This document shows, one piece after another, positions 12,138 to 25,909 of a stretch of DNA of 64,000 nt. Source of the DNA: Sphingobium arseniciresistens (GTDB lineage Bacteria > Pseudomonadota > Alphaproteobacteria > Sphingomonadales > Sphingomonadaceae); assembly GCA_029167225.1 (NCBI GenBank), contig JARFNK010000012.1:62001-126000 (forward strand), given 5' to 3'. The translations under genes and the position numbers were made by a program. Position 1 is the first letter of the stretch, and each line of letters opens with the position of its first letter. The notes beneath the pieces are model-generated. The model did not search any database. It saw only the letters and a program-made list of their open reading frames with translations, and was not told the origin of the DNA.

Positions 12138-12502
12138 GCATCAAGCTGCCCGAAGTCGATCCCGCCCGGCTGGAAGCGGAATGGCAGGCGGACAAGGATG
12201 TCCTCGCCAATCTCGCCGCCAATGGCGACAAGGCCCGCGTGAAGCGTCCCGTGGACGTCAGCTTCCGCGGCAGCGAGAAGGATTTCGAGCGGTTGCTGGT
12301 CGTCGCCAGCCAGTTCGGCTTCGTCGAGCTTGACCGCGAGCAGGACGAGGAGGGCGAACTCTACCTCTTCCTAGAATGCGAAATACCGGTGGACGAAGCC
12401 TCCATCCGCGCGCTGACCAAGGTGTGCGTGCAACTGGAGACGCTGTTCGACCTGGAATATGACGGCTGGGGCTGCGAAGCGGTCACGGGGGCGGTGCATT
12501 GA
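12134..12502 (+). CDS. rraB: RraB family protein (ribonuclease E inhibitor-like)
   Basis: 122 residues, acidic. DVLANLAANGDKARVKRPVD and the ensuing RGSEKDFERLLVVASQFGF match the RraB fold (regulator of RNase E activity B). In Escherichia coli RraB binds RNase E and changes the composition of the degradosome; that the same holds here is inference. It overlaps carA by 4 bp (ATGA) and is 79 bp from carB, so it sits inside the carAB operon. Confidence 0.8.
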
Positions 12503-12581
12503 GCGCTCTCCGACCAGACCAGTACGCAACGATTGACGGCCATTTCGGCGACGAAGAACAATCCAAGGCTGATAAGAACTA

Positions 12582-15920
<3,339 letters not shown>

Positions 15921-16001
15921 TCCCCCACATTCATCACGCTGCGAGTGTCCCCGTACAGGGCGGGGCCACTATATGGGGCTTATTGACGAAGGATTCGCAT
16001 A

Positions 16002-16478
16002 ATGGCGACCGTGGAAAAGATGCCGATGCTGCAGGCGGGCTATGAAAAGCTCTCTGCCCAACTCCGCGAGCTGAAGGCTGAGCGTCCGCAAATCGTGGAT
16101 GCCATCGAGGAAGCGCGCGCGCATGGCGACCTTTCGGAAAACGCCGAATATCACGCCGCGAAAGAGCGCCAGGGTCAGGTCGAAGCGACCATCGCCGACC
16201 TGGAGGACAAGCTGTCGCGTGCGCAGATCATCGATCCCAAGACGCTTTCGGGCGACAAGATCGTGTTCGGCGCGACCGTGAAGCTGATGGACGAGGACGA
16301 CAAGCCCGTCACCTACCAGATCGTGGGCCAGGCCGAAGCCGACGCCCGGCTGGGCATGATCAGCTATAACAGCCCGCTGGGCCGCGCGCTGATCGGCCGT
16401 CAGGTCGGTGAAGAGGTGGAAGTCACGGTGCCATCGGGCGACAAGTTCTATCTCGTCGACAAGATCGAGTTCATCTGA
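16002..16478 (+). CDS. greA: Transcription elongation factor GreA
   Basis: 158 residues, the family's standard length. An N-terminal coiled coil ([20 protein letters not shown], with the tip acidic residues near [14 protein letters not shown]) inserts into the RNA polymerase secondary channel, and a C-terminal FKBP-like domain binds polymerase ([18 protein letters not shown]). It rescues backtracked complexes. Its own start lies 81 bp after carB, and the rhomboid gene follows after 24 bp. Confidence 0.97.
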   Translation: MATVEKMPMLQAGYEKLSAQLRELKAERPQIVDAIEEARAHGDLSENAEYHAAKERQGQVEATIADLEDKLSRAQIIDPKTLSGDKIVFGATVKLMDEDDKPVTYQIVGQAEADARLGMISYNSPLGRALIGRQVGEEVEVTVPSGDKFYLVDKIEFI

Positions 16479-16502
16479 TCCCCTGAGAGGAAGCCGGGAG
16501 CC

Positions 16503-17177
16503 ATGCGTATCCCCCGTGGCCGCATGACTGACTGGTTGGCGGCAGTCACCGCGGCGGTCTTCGTCATCATCTGGCTTGCCGGGCAGGTGGATTACGCCGC
16601 GCTCGTCGGCGGCTTCATCCCCGCACGGGTGACGGATACGGCGATGGTCGCTCAGGACGCACCGGAATTCATGCTGCCCGTGTGGCTGACGCCGCTGAGC
16701 GCGACGTTGGTGCATGCCAACTGGCTCCATATCGGGTTCAACATGCTGATGCTGTTCTTCTGCGGCCGGCATGTCGAGCATGTGACGGGGCCGTGGCTGC
16801 TGCTCGCCCTCTATGCCATCGGCGCCTATGCCGCCGCGGGAGCGGAGTGGCTGTTCACGATGCATGGCACCAATCCGATGGTCGGGGCGAGCGGCGCCAT
16901 TTCCGCGCTGCTCGGCACTTATGCGCTGCTCTACAGCCAGCAGAAGGTGAAGGCCGTTGGCCCCCTTTCGGCCAATGTCGTGCGGATTATCTGGCTGGCG
17001 GCAGGCTGGACGGCGATCCAGGTGATGATCGGCCTGGCGACGCGCGGCGATGGGCTGGGCGTAGGGCAGGTGGCGATCGCGGCCCATGTCGGCGGGTTTG
17101 TCGCCGGCCTGCTGGTCACGCGGCCGCTGCTTCACCTGCGGTTTCGCAAAGGGCTGAAAGGCTTGGCCAAGCGTTAG
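16503..17177 (+). CDS. Rhomboid family intramembrane serine protease
   Basis: 224 residues with about six hydrophobic segments. The catalytic serine is in VGASGAIS (Ser130) on the fourth segment, and the partner histidine is His195 in AAHVGGF. The HIGFN motif (His76, Asn80) that builds the oxyanion site is also present, so the enzyme should be active. Substrates are unknown. Located 24 bp after greA on the same strand. Confidence 0.92.
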   Translation: MRIPRGRMTDWLAAVTAAVFVIIWLAGQVDYAALVGGFIPARVTDTAMVAQDAPEFMLPVWLTPLSATLVHANWLHIGFNMLMLFFCGRHVEHVTGPWLLLALYAIGAYAAAGAEWLFTMHGTNPMVGASGAISALLGTYALLYSQQKVKAVGPLSANVVRIIWLAAGWTAIQVMIGLATRGDGLGVGQVAIAAHVGGFVAGLLVTRPLLHLRFRKGLKGLAKR

Positions 17178-17575
17178 ACCGTCTCGCTGGCTATCGCGAT
17201 GATTTCCCCCGTTCGCCCTGAGCTTGTCGAAGGGCCGTACTTTTCTGGGCGTGACGCAAAAAGGAAGAGCAGCACTTCGGCAAGCTCAGGGCAAACACCG
17301 TGTAAACGGCACTTCCTGATGAATTGCCGATAAGACGGAATTTGTCCACGCTGCCCAGAAAATACAGAGGTTCGACATTGGCGCGAGGCACGTCAACCGT
17401 GTCAGCGCGCGGGACGGTTCCGATCGATGCTTCGAGCACCGACGTCGGAATCAGGCACATGGAGCGCGCGCATCCAAGTGTCGCAGGTGCGCTTCTTTCC
17501 GGTGTCGCGAAGCAAGCCGTGCCGCTCGCCTCAAGCCCGCCGGGTCAAGCCTGTCCTGACCCGGCAATCCGCTGC
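17178..17575. other. Intergenic region carrying a REP pair
   Basis: No gene was identified in this 398-bp gap. It holds the inverted REP pair at 17211-17298. The short open frames on both strands have no recognisable product. Confidence 0.6.
17211..17298. repeat. Inverted pair of REP-like palindromic units
   Basis: Unit 1 (17211-17236) contains CCCTGAGCTTGTCGAAGGG. Unit 2 (17273-17298) holds the same core in opposite orientation with one change (CTTCGGCAAGCTCAGGG). The pair resembles the REP/BIME elements scattered through sphingomonad genomes. A hairpin between the two units could form in transcripts running past the rhomboid gene. Confidence 0.7.
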
Positions 17576-17794
17576 TCAATGCCCTGCGTCGGGCTCCATC
17601 AGGCGGTGGAGATGGACCACCACATATTTCATCTCGGCATCGTCCACCGTGCGCTGCGCGGCCGCGCGCCAGGCCTTTTCAGCCGAAGCAAAATCGGGGA
17701 ACACGCCGACGAAATCGATGGCGGAGAGATCTTCGAATTCCAGTGTCTGGGGATCCTTGACGCGACCGCCCATCACCAGATGCATCTTGCTCAT
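17576..17794 (-). CDS. DUF4170 domain-containing protein
   Basis: 72 residues: MSKMHLVMGGRV followed by LSAIDFVGVFPDFASAEKAW and YVVVHLHRLMEPD, the pattern of the small DUF4170 family of Alphaproteobacteria. The function is unknown. The ATG at 17794 is preceded by AAAGGG about 6 nt upstream; the longer open frame has no family support. Confidence 0.88.
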   Translation of the reverse strand: MSKMHLVMGGRVKDPQTLEFEDLSAIDFVGVFPDFASAEKAWRAAAQRTVDDAEMKYVVVHLHRLMEPDAGH

Positions 17795-17881
17795 GGCGAA
17801 CCCTTTTTGCCTGTTGTGAAATGGTGGAACCAAAAAATGGCCTAGCAGCGGCCGCCCCCTATTCCAAGGGCAGTTGCACAA

Positions 17882-17907
17882 AAAAGCCCGGACTGAGCCG
17901 GGCTTTT
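17882..17907 (-). terminator. Intrinsic terminator after the Ala-rich stress-type operon
   Basis: AAAAGCCCGG (17882-17891), a 6-nt loop and CCGGGCTTTT (17898-17907) form a perfect 10-bp stem. On the minus strand it is followed by a T run, so it ends transcripts coming from 17936-19373. It could also work on the plus strand. Confidence 0.88.
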
Positions 17908-17935
17908 CCTGTCATTTGGTGTGCGCTGTTCCCGA

Positions 17936-18658
17936 TTATTGCGGGTCTAGCTTTTCGCGGACCATCTTGCCTGCCGCGATCACGGCTTCACCAGTGCGGT
18001 TGGCGGCGCTTTCGGCAATGCGGGAGGCCTTCTGCGGAATACGTGCCTTTTCGATCGCGACGCGGGCCGCTTCGGCCGCCTCGGCGCTCTTTGCGCGGAC
18101 AAGACCCGGAAGATCCGCATCCTCGATGGCGACGCGCGCCGCATGGGCTGCCTCGCCCGCCTTTTCCAGTGCGATCCCAGCGACACCGGCGGCCTTGGTC
18201 TTCGTTGCCGAAGCGGCTTCAACGGCCTTCTCGCGAGCGGTTGTTGAGAGTTCCTCGGCCTTGGCGATTACGCCGGCCGCAAATTCGCTTTCCAGAGCGG
18301 AATGGCCAAGCGCTTTGGTGCGGGCCAGAGCCTCGCTGGCGATCGCTGGCGTGCCCTTGGCGGCGGACTTCACCGCGCCACGGAATTTCGGGAACAGCAT
18401 CGCGATCGCCGCGCCCGCTGCAACCGCTGCCGCCGTCGCGGCGAAGGGGTGCTCGTTGATGAGGCGATTGGCGGCGTCGGCGGCGCGGAACGTCTTGTCC
18501 TTGGCACCCGCATAGGCTTCACCGGCCTTCTTGCGCGCCTCTGACGCGCTGGTGCGGGCGGTCGATCCACCTTCCTTCAGCCGGTCTGCCGCATTTGCCG
18601 CCTTTTCCCGAGCAAAGTGACGCGCACGCTCGATCTGGTCATAGATATCGTTGCTCAT
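17936..18658 (-). CDS. Ala-rich helical protein with one hydrophobic segment
   Basis: 240 residues, very rich in Ala, Lys and Glu, with repeated helical heptad-like units (AREKAVEAASATKTKAAG, RAKSAEAAEAARVAIEKARI). One hydrophobic stretch lies at about 72-90 (FAATAAAVAAGAAIAMLF). The build recalls DUF883/ElaB- or LEA-like proteins linked to stress, but no family assignment is secure. It overlaps the next gene upstream by 4 bp (ATGA), placing it third in a three-gene operon with a DUF1469-like protein. Confidence 0.7.
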   Translation of the reverse strand: MSNDIYDQIERARHFAREKAANAADRLKEGGSTARTSASEARKKAGEAYAGAKDKTFRAADAANRLINEHPFAATAAAVAAGAAIAMLFPKFRGAVKSAAKGTPAIASEALARTKALGHSALESEFAAGVIAKAEELSTTAREKAVEAASATKTKAAGVAGIALEKAGEAAHAARVAIEDADLPGLVRAKSAEAAEAARVAIEKARIPQKASRIAESAANRTGEAVIAAGKMVREKLDPQ

Positions 18659-19005
18659 GTCCGTTCCTCTTGACTGTTCGTGCCTGACCGTCGCCTACGA
18701 TAGCGGGCGATCCTATCCCTCGCCTGAACGAACAGGCTGGAGGAAAGTGCCGCGATCGGGCGACGGAAAATCAATCCGAGAAGCGCCAGGGCAGCCGCGC
18801 CGACCGCCCAGCGATGCGTGCGCGCGCCACGGCCGGCGCCTTGCGCGACGGCCCGCGCATAATCGGAAACCTGTGCCATCATGTCCGATTTCAGCCGATC
18901 CGGCGCCAGCCGTTCCCGCGCGTCCGCGACATCCGCAAGCAGGGTCGCCTTGGCGGCCTTGGCGCGGGCGGTCGCGGCCATATAGTCTTCGCGGAGCAGG
19001 GTCAT
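18655..19005 (-). CDS. Small membrane-anchored hypothetical protein
   Basis: 116 residues with a helical N-terminal part (YMAATARAKAAKATLLADVAD) and one predicted membrane segment at about 67-85 (WAVGAAALALLGLIF), ending in an Arg-rich tail. The arrangement resembles DUF3618-type proteins, but this is a guess. It overlaps both neighbours by 4 bp, so the three proteins are probably made together at the inner membrane. Confidence 0.65.
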   Translation of the reverse strand: MTLLREDYMAATARAKAAKATLLADVADARERLAPDRLKSDMMAQVSDYARAVAQGAGRGARTHRWAVGAAALALLGLIFRRPIAALSSSLFVQARDRIARYRRRRSGTNSQEERT

Positions 19006-19373
19006 GAACGGATATCCGATAGCATCCGTCGCACATGCCCGCGGGCGACGAGCGCGAGGATGATGCTGACGAGAATGGCGCCCACCGAAACGGCCGCCGT
19101 CGCGCCGAGCGGGGTCAGGAGCGGGGCGAGGGCGATCACAAGCCCGATCAGCAATGTGACGAGCGCTGCGAAAAGCAGGATGAGCGCCACGACGAGCAGG
19201 AGGACGGCAGACTTCACGCCCGCAGCGATCATCGCCGCGCGCAGCTTCTGCCGGTCGATTTCCGCTTCGGCATAGCCGCGCCCGGATGCGATCAGCCTGG
19301 CGATCACATCGCGCAGCGGCTCCTGTTCGCCTTGCTCGGGCAAAGCGGTGTCATTGTTGTCTTGGTCTGTCAC
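19002..19373 (-). CDS. Phage holin superfamily-like (DUF1469) membrane protein
   Basis: 123 residues with two strongly hydrophobic segments (about 52-80 and 84-108; AVLLLVVALILLFAALVTLL), the layout of the putative actinobacterial holin-X/DUF1469 family. Despite the family name these proteins are common in chromosomal stress-type clusters with DUF883-like genes; there is no phage gene nearby. First gene of the operon 19373 to 17936. Confidence 0.75.
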   Translation of the reverse strand: MTDQDNNDTALPEQGEQEPLRDVIARLIASGRGYAEAEIDRQKLRAAMIAAGVKSAVLLLVVALILLFAALVTLLIGLVIALAPLLTPLGATAAVSVGAILVSIILALVARGHVRRMLSDIRS

Positions 19374-19407
19374 GCTTGCCTGTTCCGTGCGTCAGGGGAG
19401 GGGGCGG

Positions 19408-21409
<2,002 letters not shown>

Positions 21410-21499
21410 TTTATTACGGGAGCGCAAGGGAAATGGACGGAGTGCAACATTTCGTCACATTTCCCTTGCATCCTTAATTAGGCTGTGATTCAACGGGCC

Positions 21500-21811
21500 A
21501 TGGCGCATATTGCAAAGCTCAGGATGTTGCTTTTCTCGGCCTTTGGCCCTGCGTTCGCCATTTTCCTGCTTTTGTTGTTCGCCGGCTATGCTGTGCTCGG
21601 CCCCAGCGGTATCCTGGCATGGGGCGATTATACCCGCCAGTTGCATGACAGTCGCGCCGAGCTTGCCGTCGTCCAGGCGGAACGTGCGCGGCTTCGCAAC
21701 CGCGTCAATCTCCTCAATCCGCGCCATGCCGATCCCGACCTTGTCGAGGAGCTCGTGCGCCGCGATCTCAATGTCTATCACCCCGACGAAGTGATCGTTC
21801 CACTGAACTGA
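21500..21811 (+). CDS. ftsB: Septum formation initiator (FtsB/DivIC family)
   Basis: 103 residues if started at ATG 21500, or 108 from GTG 21485. One N-terminal membrane segment (FAIFLLLLFAGYAVLG) is followed by a coiled coil (LHDSRAELAVVQAERARLRNRVNLL) and the short conserved DPDLVEELVRRDL region. It is the small bitopic FtsB-like division protein that pairs with FtsL and FtsQ. The eno-ftsB-pdhA order is typical for Alphaproteobacteria. Confidence 0.88.
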   Translation: MAHIAKLRMLLFSAFGPAFAIFLLLLFAGYAVLGPSGILAWGDYTRQLHDSRAELAVVQAERARLRNRVNLLNPRHADPDLVEELVRRDLNVYHPDEVIVPLN

Positions 21812-21936
21812 TTTACCGATATGGTTCAAGGCTTGGAGAAGTTTCGCTTTTCCGGGCGGCAGTGGATTGCATTTCATGCAACTAAGCTTCTATATCGGGC
21901 TCCGTTCTCCCAATCTTGAACAGAAGGATTCCGGCT

Positions 21937-22998
21937 TTGGCAAAAGCAGCTCCCGCGCGGACGCCCCGGGCTAAAGCGGCAGTACCGCCGACCCCCAATC
22001 GTGAACGTCCCGCGCAGCCCGAAAGCTACGATGCGAGCAAGGAAGAACTGCTAGAGTTCTACCGCCAGATGGTGCTCATCCGCCGTTTCGAAGAAAAGGC
22101 AGGCCAGCTCTACGGCCTTGGCCTCATCGGCGGCTTCTGCCACCTCTATATCGGCCAGGAAGCCGTTGCCGTCGGCATCCAGTCCGCCCTTGAGGTCGGC
22201 AAGGATAGCGTGATCACCGGCTATCGCGACCATGGCCACATGCTGGCCTATGGCATCGATCCCAAGGTGATCATGGCGGAGCTGACCGGCCGCGAGGCCG
22301 GTATCTCGCGCGGCAAGGGCGGGTCCATGCACATGTTCAGCGTGGAGCATAAGTTCTACGGCGGCCATGGCATCGTCGGCGCGCAGGTGTCGCTCGGCAC
22401 CGGCCTCGGCTTCGCGCACAAATATCGCGGCGATGGCGGCGTGTGCGTCGCCTATTTCGGCGATGGCGCGGCCAACCAGGGTCAGGTGTACGAGAGCTTC
22501 AACATGGCCGAACTGTGGAAGCTGCCGATCATCTTCGTGATCGAAAACAACCAATATGCCATGGGCACCTCGGTCAACCGCTCTTCGGCTGAAGATCAGT
22601 TGTACCGTCGCGGTGAAAGCTTCCGCATTCCCGGCCTCCAGGTTGACGGCATGGACGTGCTCGCCGTGCGCGGCGCCACCCAGGAAGCGCTGGAGTGGGT
22701 GCGTTCGGGCAAGGGCCCGATCCTGCTCGAGATGAAGACGTACCGTTATCGTGGCCACTCCATGTCCGACCCGGCGAAATATCGCTCGCGTGAGGAAGTG
22801 CAGGAGATGCGCGACAAGTCCGACCCGATCGAGGGCGTGAAGAAATATCTCGAGGAAGCGGGCGTTTCCGCTGAAGAGATCAAGAAGATCGACCAGGATA
22901 TCCGCAAGATCGTTGGGGAGTCGGCTGATTTCGCTGAATCCTCGCCTCTGCCGGAGCCGGCCGAATTGTACACAGATGTTCTGGTGGAGCAGTATTGA
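21937..22998 (+). CDS. pdhA: Pyruvate dehydrogenase E1 component alpha subunit
   Basis: 353 residues from TTG 21937, chosen because AGAAGGA lies 8 nt upstream; TTG at 21916 is an alternative. The thiamine diphosphate motif runs from GDGAANQGQ to ENNQYAMGT, and the phosphorylation-loop-like region [16 protein letters not shown] is present. Together with PdhB it decarboxylates pyruvate. A Lys/Ala/Pro-rich N-terminal extension of about 35 residues precedes the catalytic part. It shares the bases TGATG with pdhB. Confidence 0.96.
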   Translation: MAKAAPARTPRAKAAVPPTPNRERPAQPESYDASKEELLEFYRQMVLIRRFEEKAGQLYGLGLIGGFCHLYIGQEAVAVGIQSALEVGKDSVITGYRDHGHMLAYGIDPKVIMAELTGREAGISRGKGGSMHMFSVEHKFYGGHGIVGAQVSLGTGLGFAHKYRGDGGVCVAYFGDGAANQGQVYESFNMAELWKLPIIFVIENNQYAMGTSVNRSSAEDQLYRRGESFRIPGLQVDGMDVLAVRGATQEALEWVRSGKGPILLEMKTYRYRGHSMSDPAKYRSREEVQEMRDKSDPIEGVKKYLEEAGVSAEEIKKIDQDIRKIVGESADFAESSPLPEPAELYTDVLVEQY

Positions 22999-24383
22999 TG
23001 GCAATCGACATCAAGATGCCGGCCCTTTCCCCAACGATGGAAGAGGGCACGCTGGCCAAGTGGCTGGTGAAGGAAGGCGATGAAGTGAAGTCCGGCGACC
23101 TGCTTGCCGAAATCGAGACCGACAAGGCCACGATGGAATTCGAGGCCGTGGACGAAGGCACGATCACGAAGATCCTGATCGCGGAGGGCTCCGAAGGCGT
23201 GAAGGTCGGCACCGTCATCGCGACGATCGCCGGTGAGGGCGAAAGCGCGGCCGATGCGGCTCCTGCTGCTGAAGCTGCGCCGGCGCCGGCAGCGGCAGAG
23301 CCTGCTGCGGAAGCACCGAAGAAGGCCGAGACCGGTACGTCCCAGCTGGCCTCGCAGGCCAAGCCCCGCGTTGCGGACCCGGACCTGCCCGAAGGCACGG
23401 AGTATGAAAGCATCACCGTCCGCGAAGCACTGCGCGATGCGATGGCGGAAGAGATGCGCAAGGATGACCGCATCTTCGTGATGGGCGAGGAAGTCGCCGA
23501 ATATCAGGGTGCCTACAAGGTCACGCAGGGCCTGCTGCAGGAGTTCGGTCCGCAGCGCGTCATCGACACGCCGATCACCGAATATGGCTTTGCCGGCGTC
23601 GGCACCGGCGCCGCCATGGGCGGTCTACGGCCGATCGTCGAGTTCATGACGTTCAACTTCGCCATGCAGGCGATCGACCACATCATCAACTCGGCGGCCA
23701 AGACCAACTATATGTCCGGTGGCCAGATGCGCTGCCCGATCGTCTTCCGTGGCCCGAACGGCGCGGCGAGCCGCGTGGGCGCGCAGCACAGCCAGAATTA
23801 CGGCCCGTGGTATGCGTCGGTACCCGGCCTGATCGTCATCGCGCCCTATGACGCGGCGGACGCAAAGGGCCTGATGAAGGCGGCGATCCGCTCCGAGGAT
23901 CCGGTCGTGTTCCTGGAGAACGAGCTGCTTTACGGCCGCAGCTTCGACATCCCCAAGGTCGACGACTATGTCCTGCCGATCGGCAAGGCGCGGATCATGC
24001 GGTCCGGCAAGGACGTCACCATCGTCAGCTACTCCATCGGCGTCGGCCTGGCGCTGGATGCAGCCGAAACGCTGGCCGCTGAAGGCATCGATGCCGAGGT
24101 GATCGATCTGCGTACCCTGCGTCCGCTCGACACCGCCACCGTGCTTGAGAGCCTGAAGAAGACCAACCGCATGGTCGTGGTGGAAGAGGGCTGGCCAACC
24201 TGCTCGATCGCCAGCGAGCTCATGGCCGTGGCCATGGAGCAGGGCTTCGACGATCTCGATGCGCCGGTCCTGCGCGTGGCCAATGAGGATGTGCCGCTGC
24301 CCTATGCGGCCAATCTTGAGAAGGCAGCGCTGATCGACGCGCCGCGCGTCGTCGCGGCGGTCAAGAAGGTTTGCTATCGCTAG
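22998..24383 (+). CDS. pdhB: Pyruvate dehydrogenase E1 beta subunit with N-terminal lipoyl domain
   Basis: 461 residues. Residues 1-80 are a complete biotinyl/lipoyl domain ([16 protein letters not shown], lipoyl Lys43 in [11 protein letters not shown]), then comes an Ala/Pro-rich linker (about 85-125), then the E1 beta catalytic domain ([18 protein letters not shown], with [18 protein letters not shown]). A lipoyl domain on E1 beta, in addition to E2, is a known alphaproteobacterial arrangement. The genes for E2 and E3 are not adjacent here. Confidence 0.96.
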   Translation: MAIDIKMPALSPTMEEGTLAKWLVKEGDEVKSGDLLAEIETDKATMEFEAVDEGTITKILIAEGSEGVKVGTVIATIAGEGESAADAAPAAEAAPAPAAAEPAAEAPKKAETGTSQLASQAKPRVADPDLPEGTEYESITVREALRDAMAEEMRKDDRIFVMGEEVAEYQGAYKVTQGLLQEFGPQRVIDTPITEYGFAGVGTGAAMGGLRPIVEFMTFNFAMQAIDHIINSAAKTNYMSGGQMRCPIVFRGPNGAASRVGAQHSQNYGPWYASVPGLIVIAPYDAADAKGLMKAAIRSEDPVVFLENELLYGRSFDIPKVDDYVLPIGKARIMRSGKDVTIVSYSIGVGLALDAAETLAAEGIDAEVIDLRTLRPLDTATVLESLKKTNRMVVVEEGWPTCSIASELMAVAMEQGFDDLDAPVLRVANEDVPLPYAANLEKAALIDAPRVVAAVKKVCYR

Positions 24384-24389
24384 GGGCTG

Positions 24390-24416
24390 GGTGCTCCGAT
24401 GTTTTGTCGGAGCACC
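24390..24416 (+). terminator. Hairpin downstream of pdhB
   Basis: GGTGCTCCGA (24390-24399) and TCGGAGCACC (24407-24416) form a perfect 10-bp stem with a 7-nt loop, starting 7 bp after the pdhB stop. The T tract is poor (AATCGTTTAG). Confidence 0.65.
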
Positions 24417-24466
24417 AATCGTTTAGATTGATCGCTTAAAGTCGCCGCTTTGACGGCCTGTCATTC

Positions 24467-24504
24467 AAGAGCGCGCTCCGTCCGAATAGACTGAGCGCGC
24501 TCTT
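24467..24504. terminator. Second terminator between convergent pdhB and tad genes
   Basis: AAGAGCGCGCTC (24467-24478) pairs perfectly with GAGCGCGCTCTT (24493-24504), followed by TTGTTTT on the plus strand. It separates pdhAB from the convergent tadE-like gene. Confidence 0.82.
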
Positions 24505-24632
24505 TGTTTTCGGTTCTGGCGCGGGACAGGCTTCCCGGATGAATGATCTGAATGCCATAAGACTGGCGCGCGCAAACTATGGCGATTTCATGTGGTTCGC
24601 CTGCCGGGCGATCCCCGAATGCTGTCCTCTCC

Positions 24633-25307
24633 TCAAGCTGCGAAGGTCGAGCAAGGGGAAGCTGTACCCACTGTCTGAATGTCATTGGAGCTACGTTCGC
24701 GCACAACCATGCTGGCTACTGCGGAAAGGTTCTGGGTGCCCAGGAAGCTGTTGCTGATAAGCGGCTGGTATGTGTAGCGAACCTCCACGAAAATGACTTC
24801 CGTATCCGGGCTTGCCGCAATCTTGCGTCCGGTGGGCCCCATTCCTGCCGTTCCCAGCAACGCGCTTTCCGCGCCATAGCTTGAGGTGACATTCATCGCG
24901 CCGCTGCATCTTTGCCAGCGAATCTTCTCGTTGGTCACATTGCCGCTGCTATCGACGATCGGCTGCAGGCTGGACACGATGATGCGGCCATTGGCTCTGA
25001 ACCTGATGGTGTCGCCCATGAGCTTGATGCCCGCGAGCGCGTCGGTCACATCGCCCTCGCCAATGCCAACGCGCACGCGTGACACGCTGTCTGCGGCAAG
25101 GGTGGCCATGTTGCCCAGCTTCTGGTGCGCAAACGCCAGGTTCGCCGCCTCCGCGCCGCCCATGGTCAGGGCGACAAGAAAGGGCAGTGACAGGGCGAAT
25201 TCCACCATGGCCATGCCTGATTGATCCGCGACCATCCCATGGAGCTGCTTTGAGAGAAAGGCGCCGGCCCTCGTCGGGCGCATGTTGCCGAAGATCATGT
25301 CTTGCAC
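24633..25307 (-). CDS. TadE/TadG-type pseudopilin (distal copy)
   Basis: 224 residues. The N-terminal region has the TadE pattern: a Gly-Met-Ala-Met-Val-Glu-Phe stretch followed by a hydrophobic segment (MVEFALSLPFLVALTMGGAEAANL, Glu five residues into it). Such minor pseudopilins are cleaved by TadV and help assemble Flp pili. The last gene of a three-gene Tad block; it overlaps its upstream neighbour by 13 bp. ATG 25298 is an alternative start. Confidence 0.85.
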   Translation of the reverse strand: MQDMIFGNMRPTRAGAFLSKQLHGMVADQSGMAMVEFALSLPFLVALTMGGAEAANLAFAHQKLGNMATLAADSVSRVRVGIGEGDVTDALAGIKLMGDTIRFRANGRIIVSSLQPIVDSSGNVTNEKIRWQRCSGAMNVTSSYGAESALLGTAGMGPTGRKIAASPDTEVIFVEVRYTYQPLISNSFLGTQNLSAVASMVVRERSSNDIQTVGTASPCSTFAA

Positions 25308-25909
25308 CTTTCGACAGGAGGAGTCTGGCCCTGGTAAGGCTGGCGCTTCGTCATTGCGACGGTGGTAAGTTGCGCTTGCTGGGGAATGCCGATGAAGCGG
25401 TAGATCGGCAGCAGGCGCTTATAGGTTACGACGATCGTATAGCGAACCACGTCATCGGCAGCGCCGATGCCATCCTTGCCGGCCGCAACGACGTTGCGTT
25501 CACCATTGTCGTCAATGTCTTCCCAGCAATCGCCCGGCGTCGTGCCGACGGGACCGTCCAATGTGCCGTTGCTGTTGCGATCGACCGTGATCCGTTCCAT
25601 CGTATTGATATTGCTGAACTGGTAGAAGCTGCCCTTGGTGATGGATATCGTGGCCGCCGGTGCGATCTTCTTGATCTGCGCGCGAATGGCGTCTTCCACG
25701 GCCGTGCTGTCCGCCGTCTGCAACGTGGTCATGCGAGAGGCATATTCCACAGCCCCTTGCATCACCGAACGGACATAGATCTGATAGCCCATGTCCATGC
25801 CGCCGAGCAGCATGATGCAGAGCGGAATGATGACGAGTCCGAATTCGGGCAAGGCTGCGCCGCTCACATCACCAATCATGGGCCGGAAGGATCTGGGGCG
25901 CGGGATCAC
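25295..25909 (-). CDS. TadE-like pseudopilin
   Basis: 204 residues. The segment ALPEFGLVIIPLCIMLLGGMDMGYQIYV shows the Glu-containing pseudopilin helix of TadE proteins. The remainder is a periplasmic beta-rich part with CWEDIDDNGERNV. It overlaps the TadG-like gene by 4 bp (ATGA). Other tad genes (tadA, cpaB, cpaC and so on) are not in this window, so this block is either an accessory part of a pilus locus elsewhere or an independent surface system. Confidence 0.85.
   Translation of the reverse strand: MIPRPRSFRPMIGDVSGAALPEFGLVIIPLCIMLLGGMDMGYQIYVRSVMQGAVEYASRMTTLQTADSTAVEDAIRAQIKKIAPAATISITKGSFYQFSNINTMERITVDRNSNGTLDGPVGTTPGDCWEDIDDNGERNVVAAGKDGIGAADDVVRYTIVVTYKRLLPIYRFIGIPQQAQLTTVAMTKRQPYQGQTPPVERCKT

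Noticed and set aside
19002-19373. Prophage because of a holin-like protein
   Set aside because: DUF1469 proteins are common in non-phage stress clusters, and no other phage gene lies nearby.
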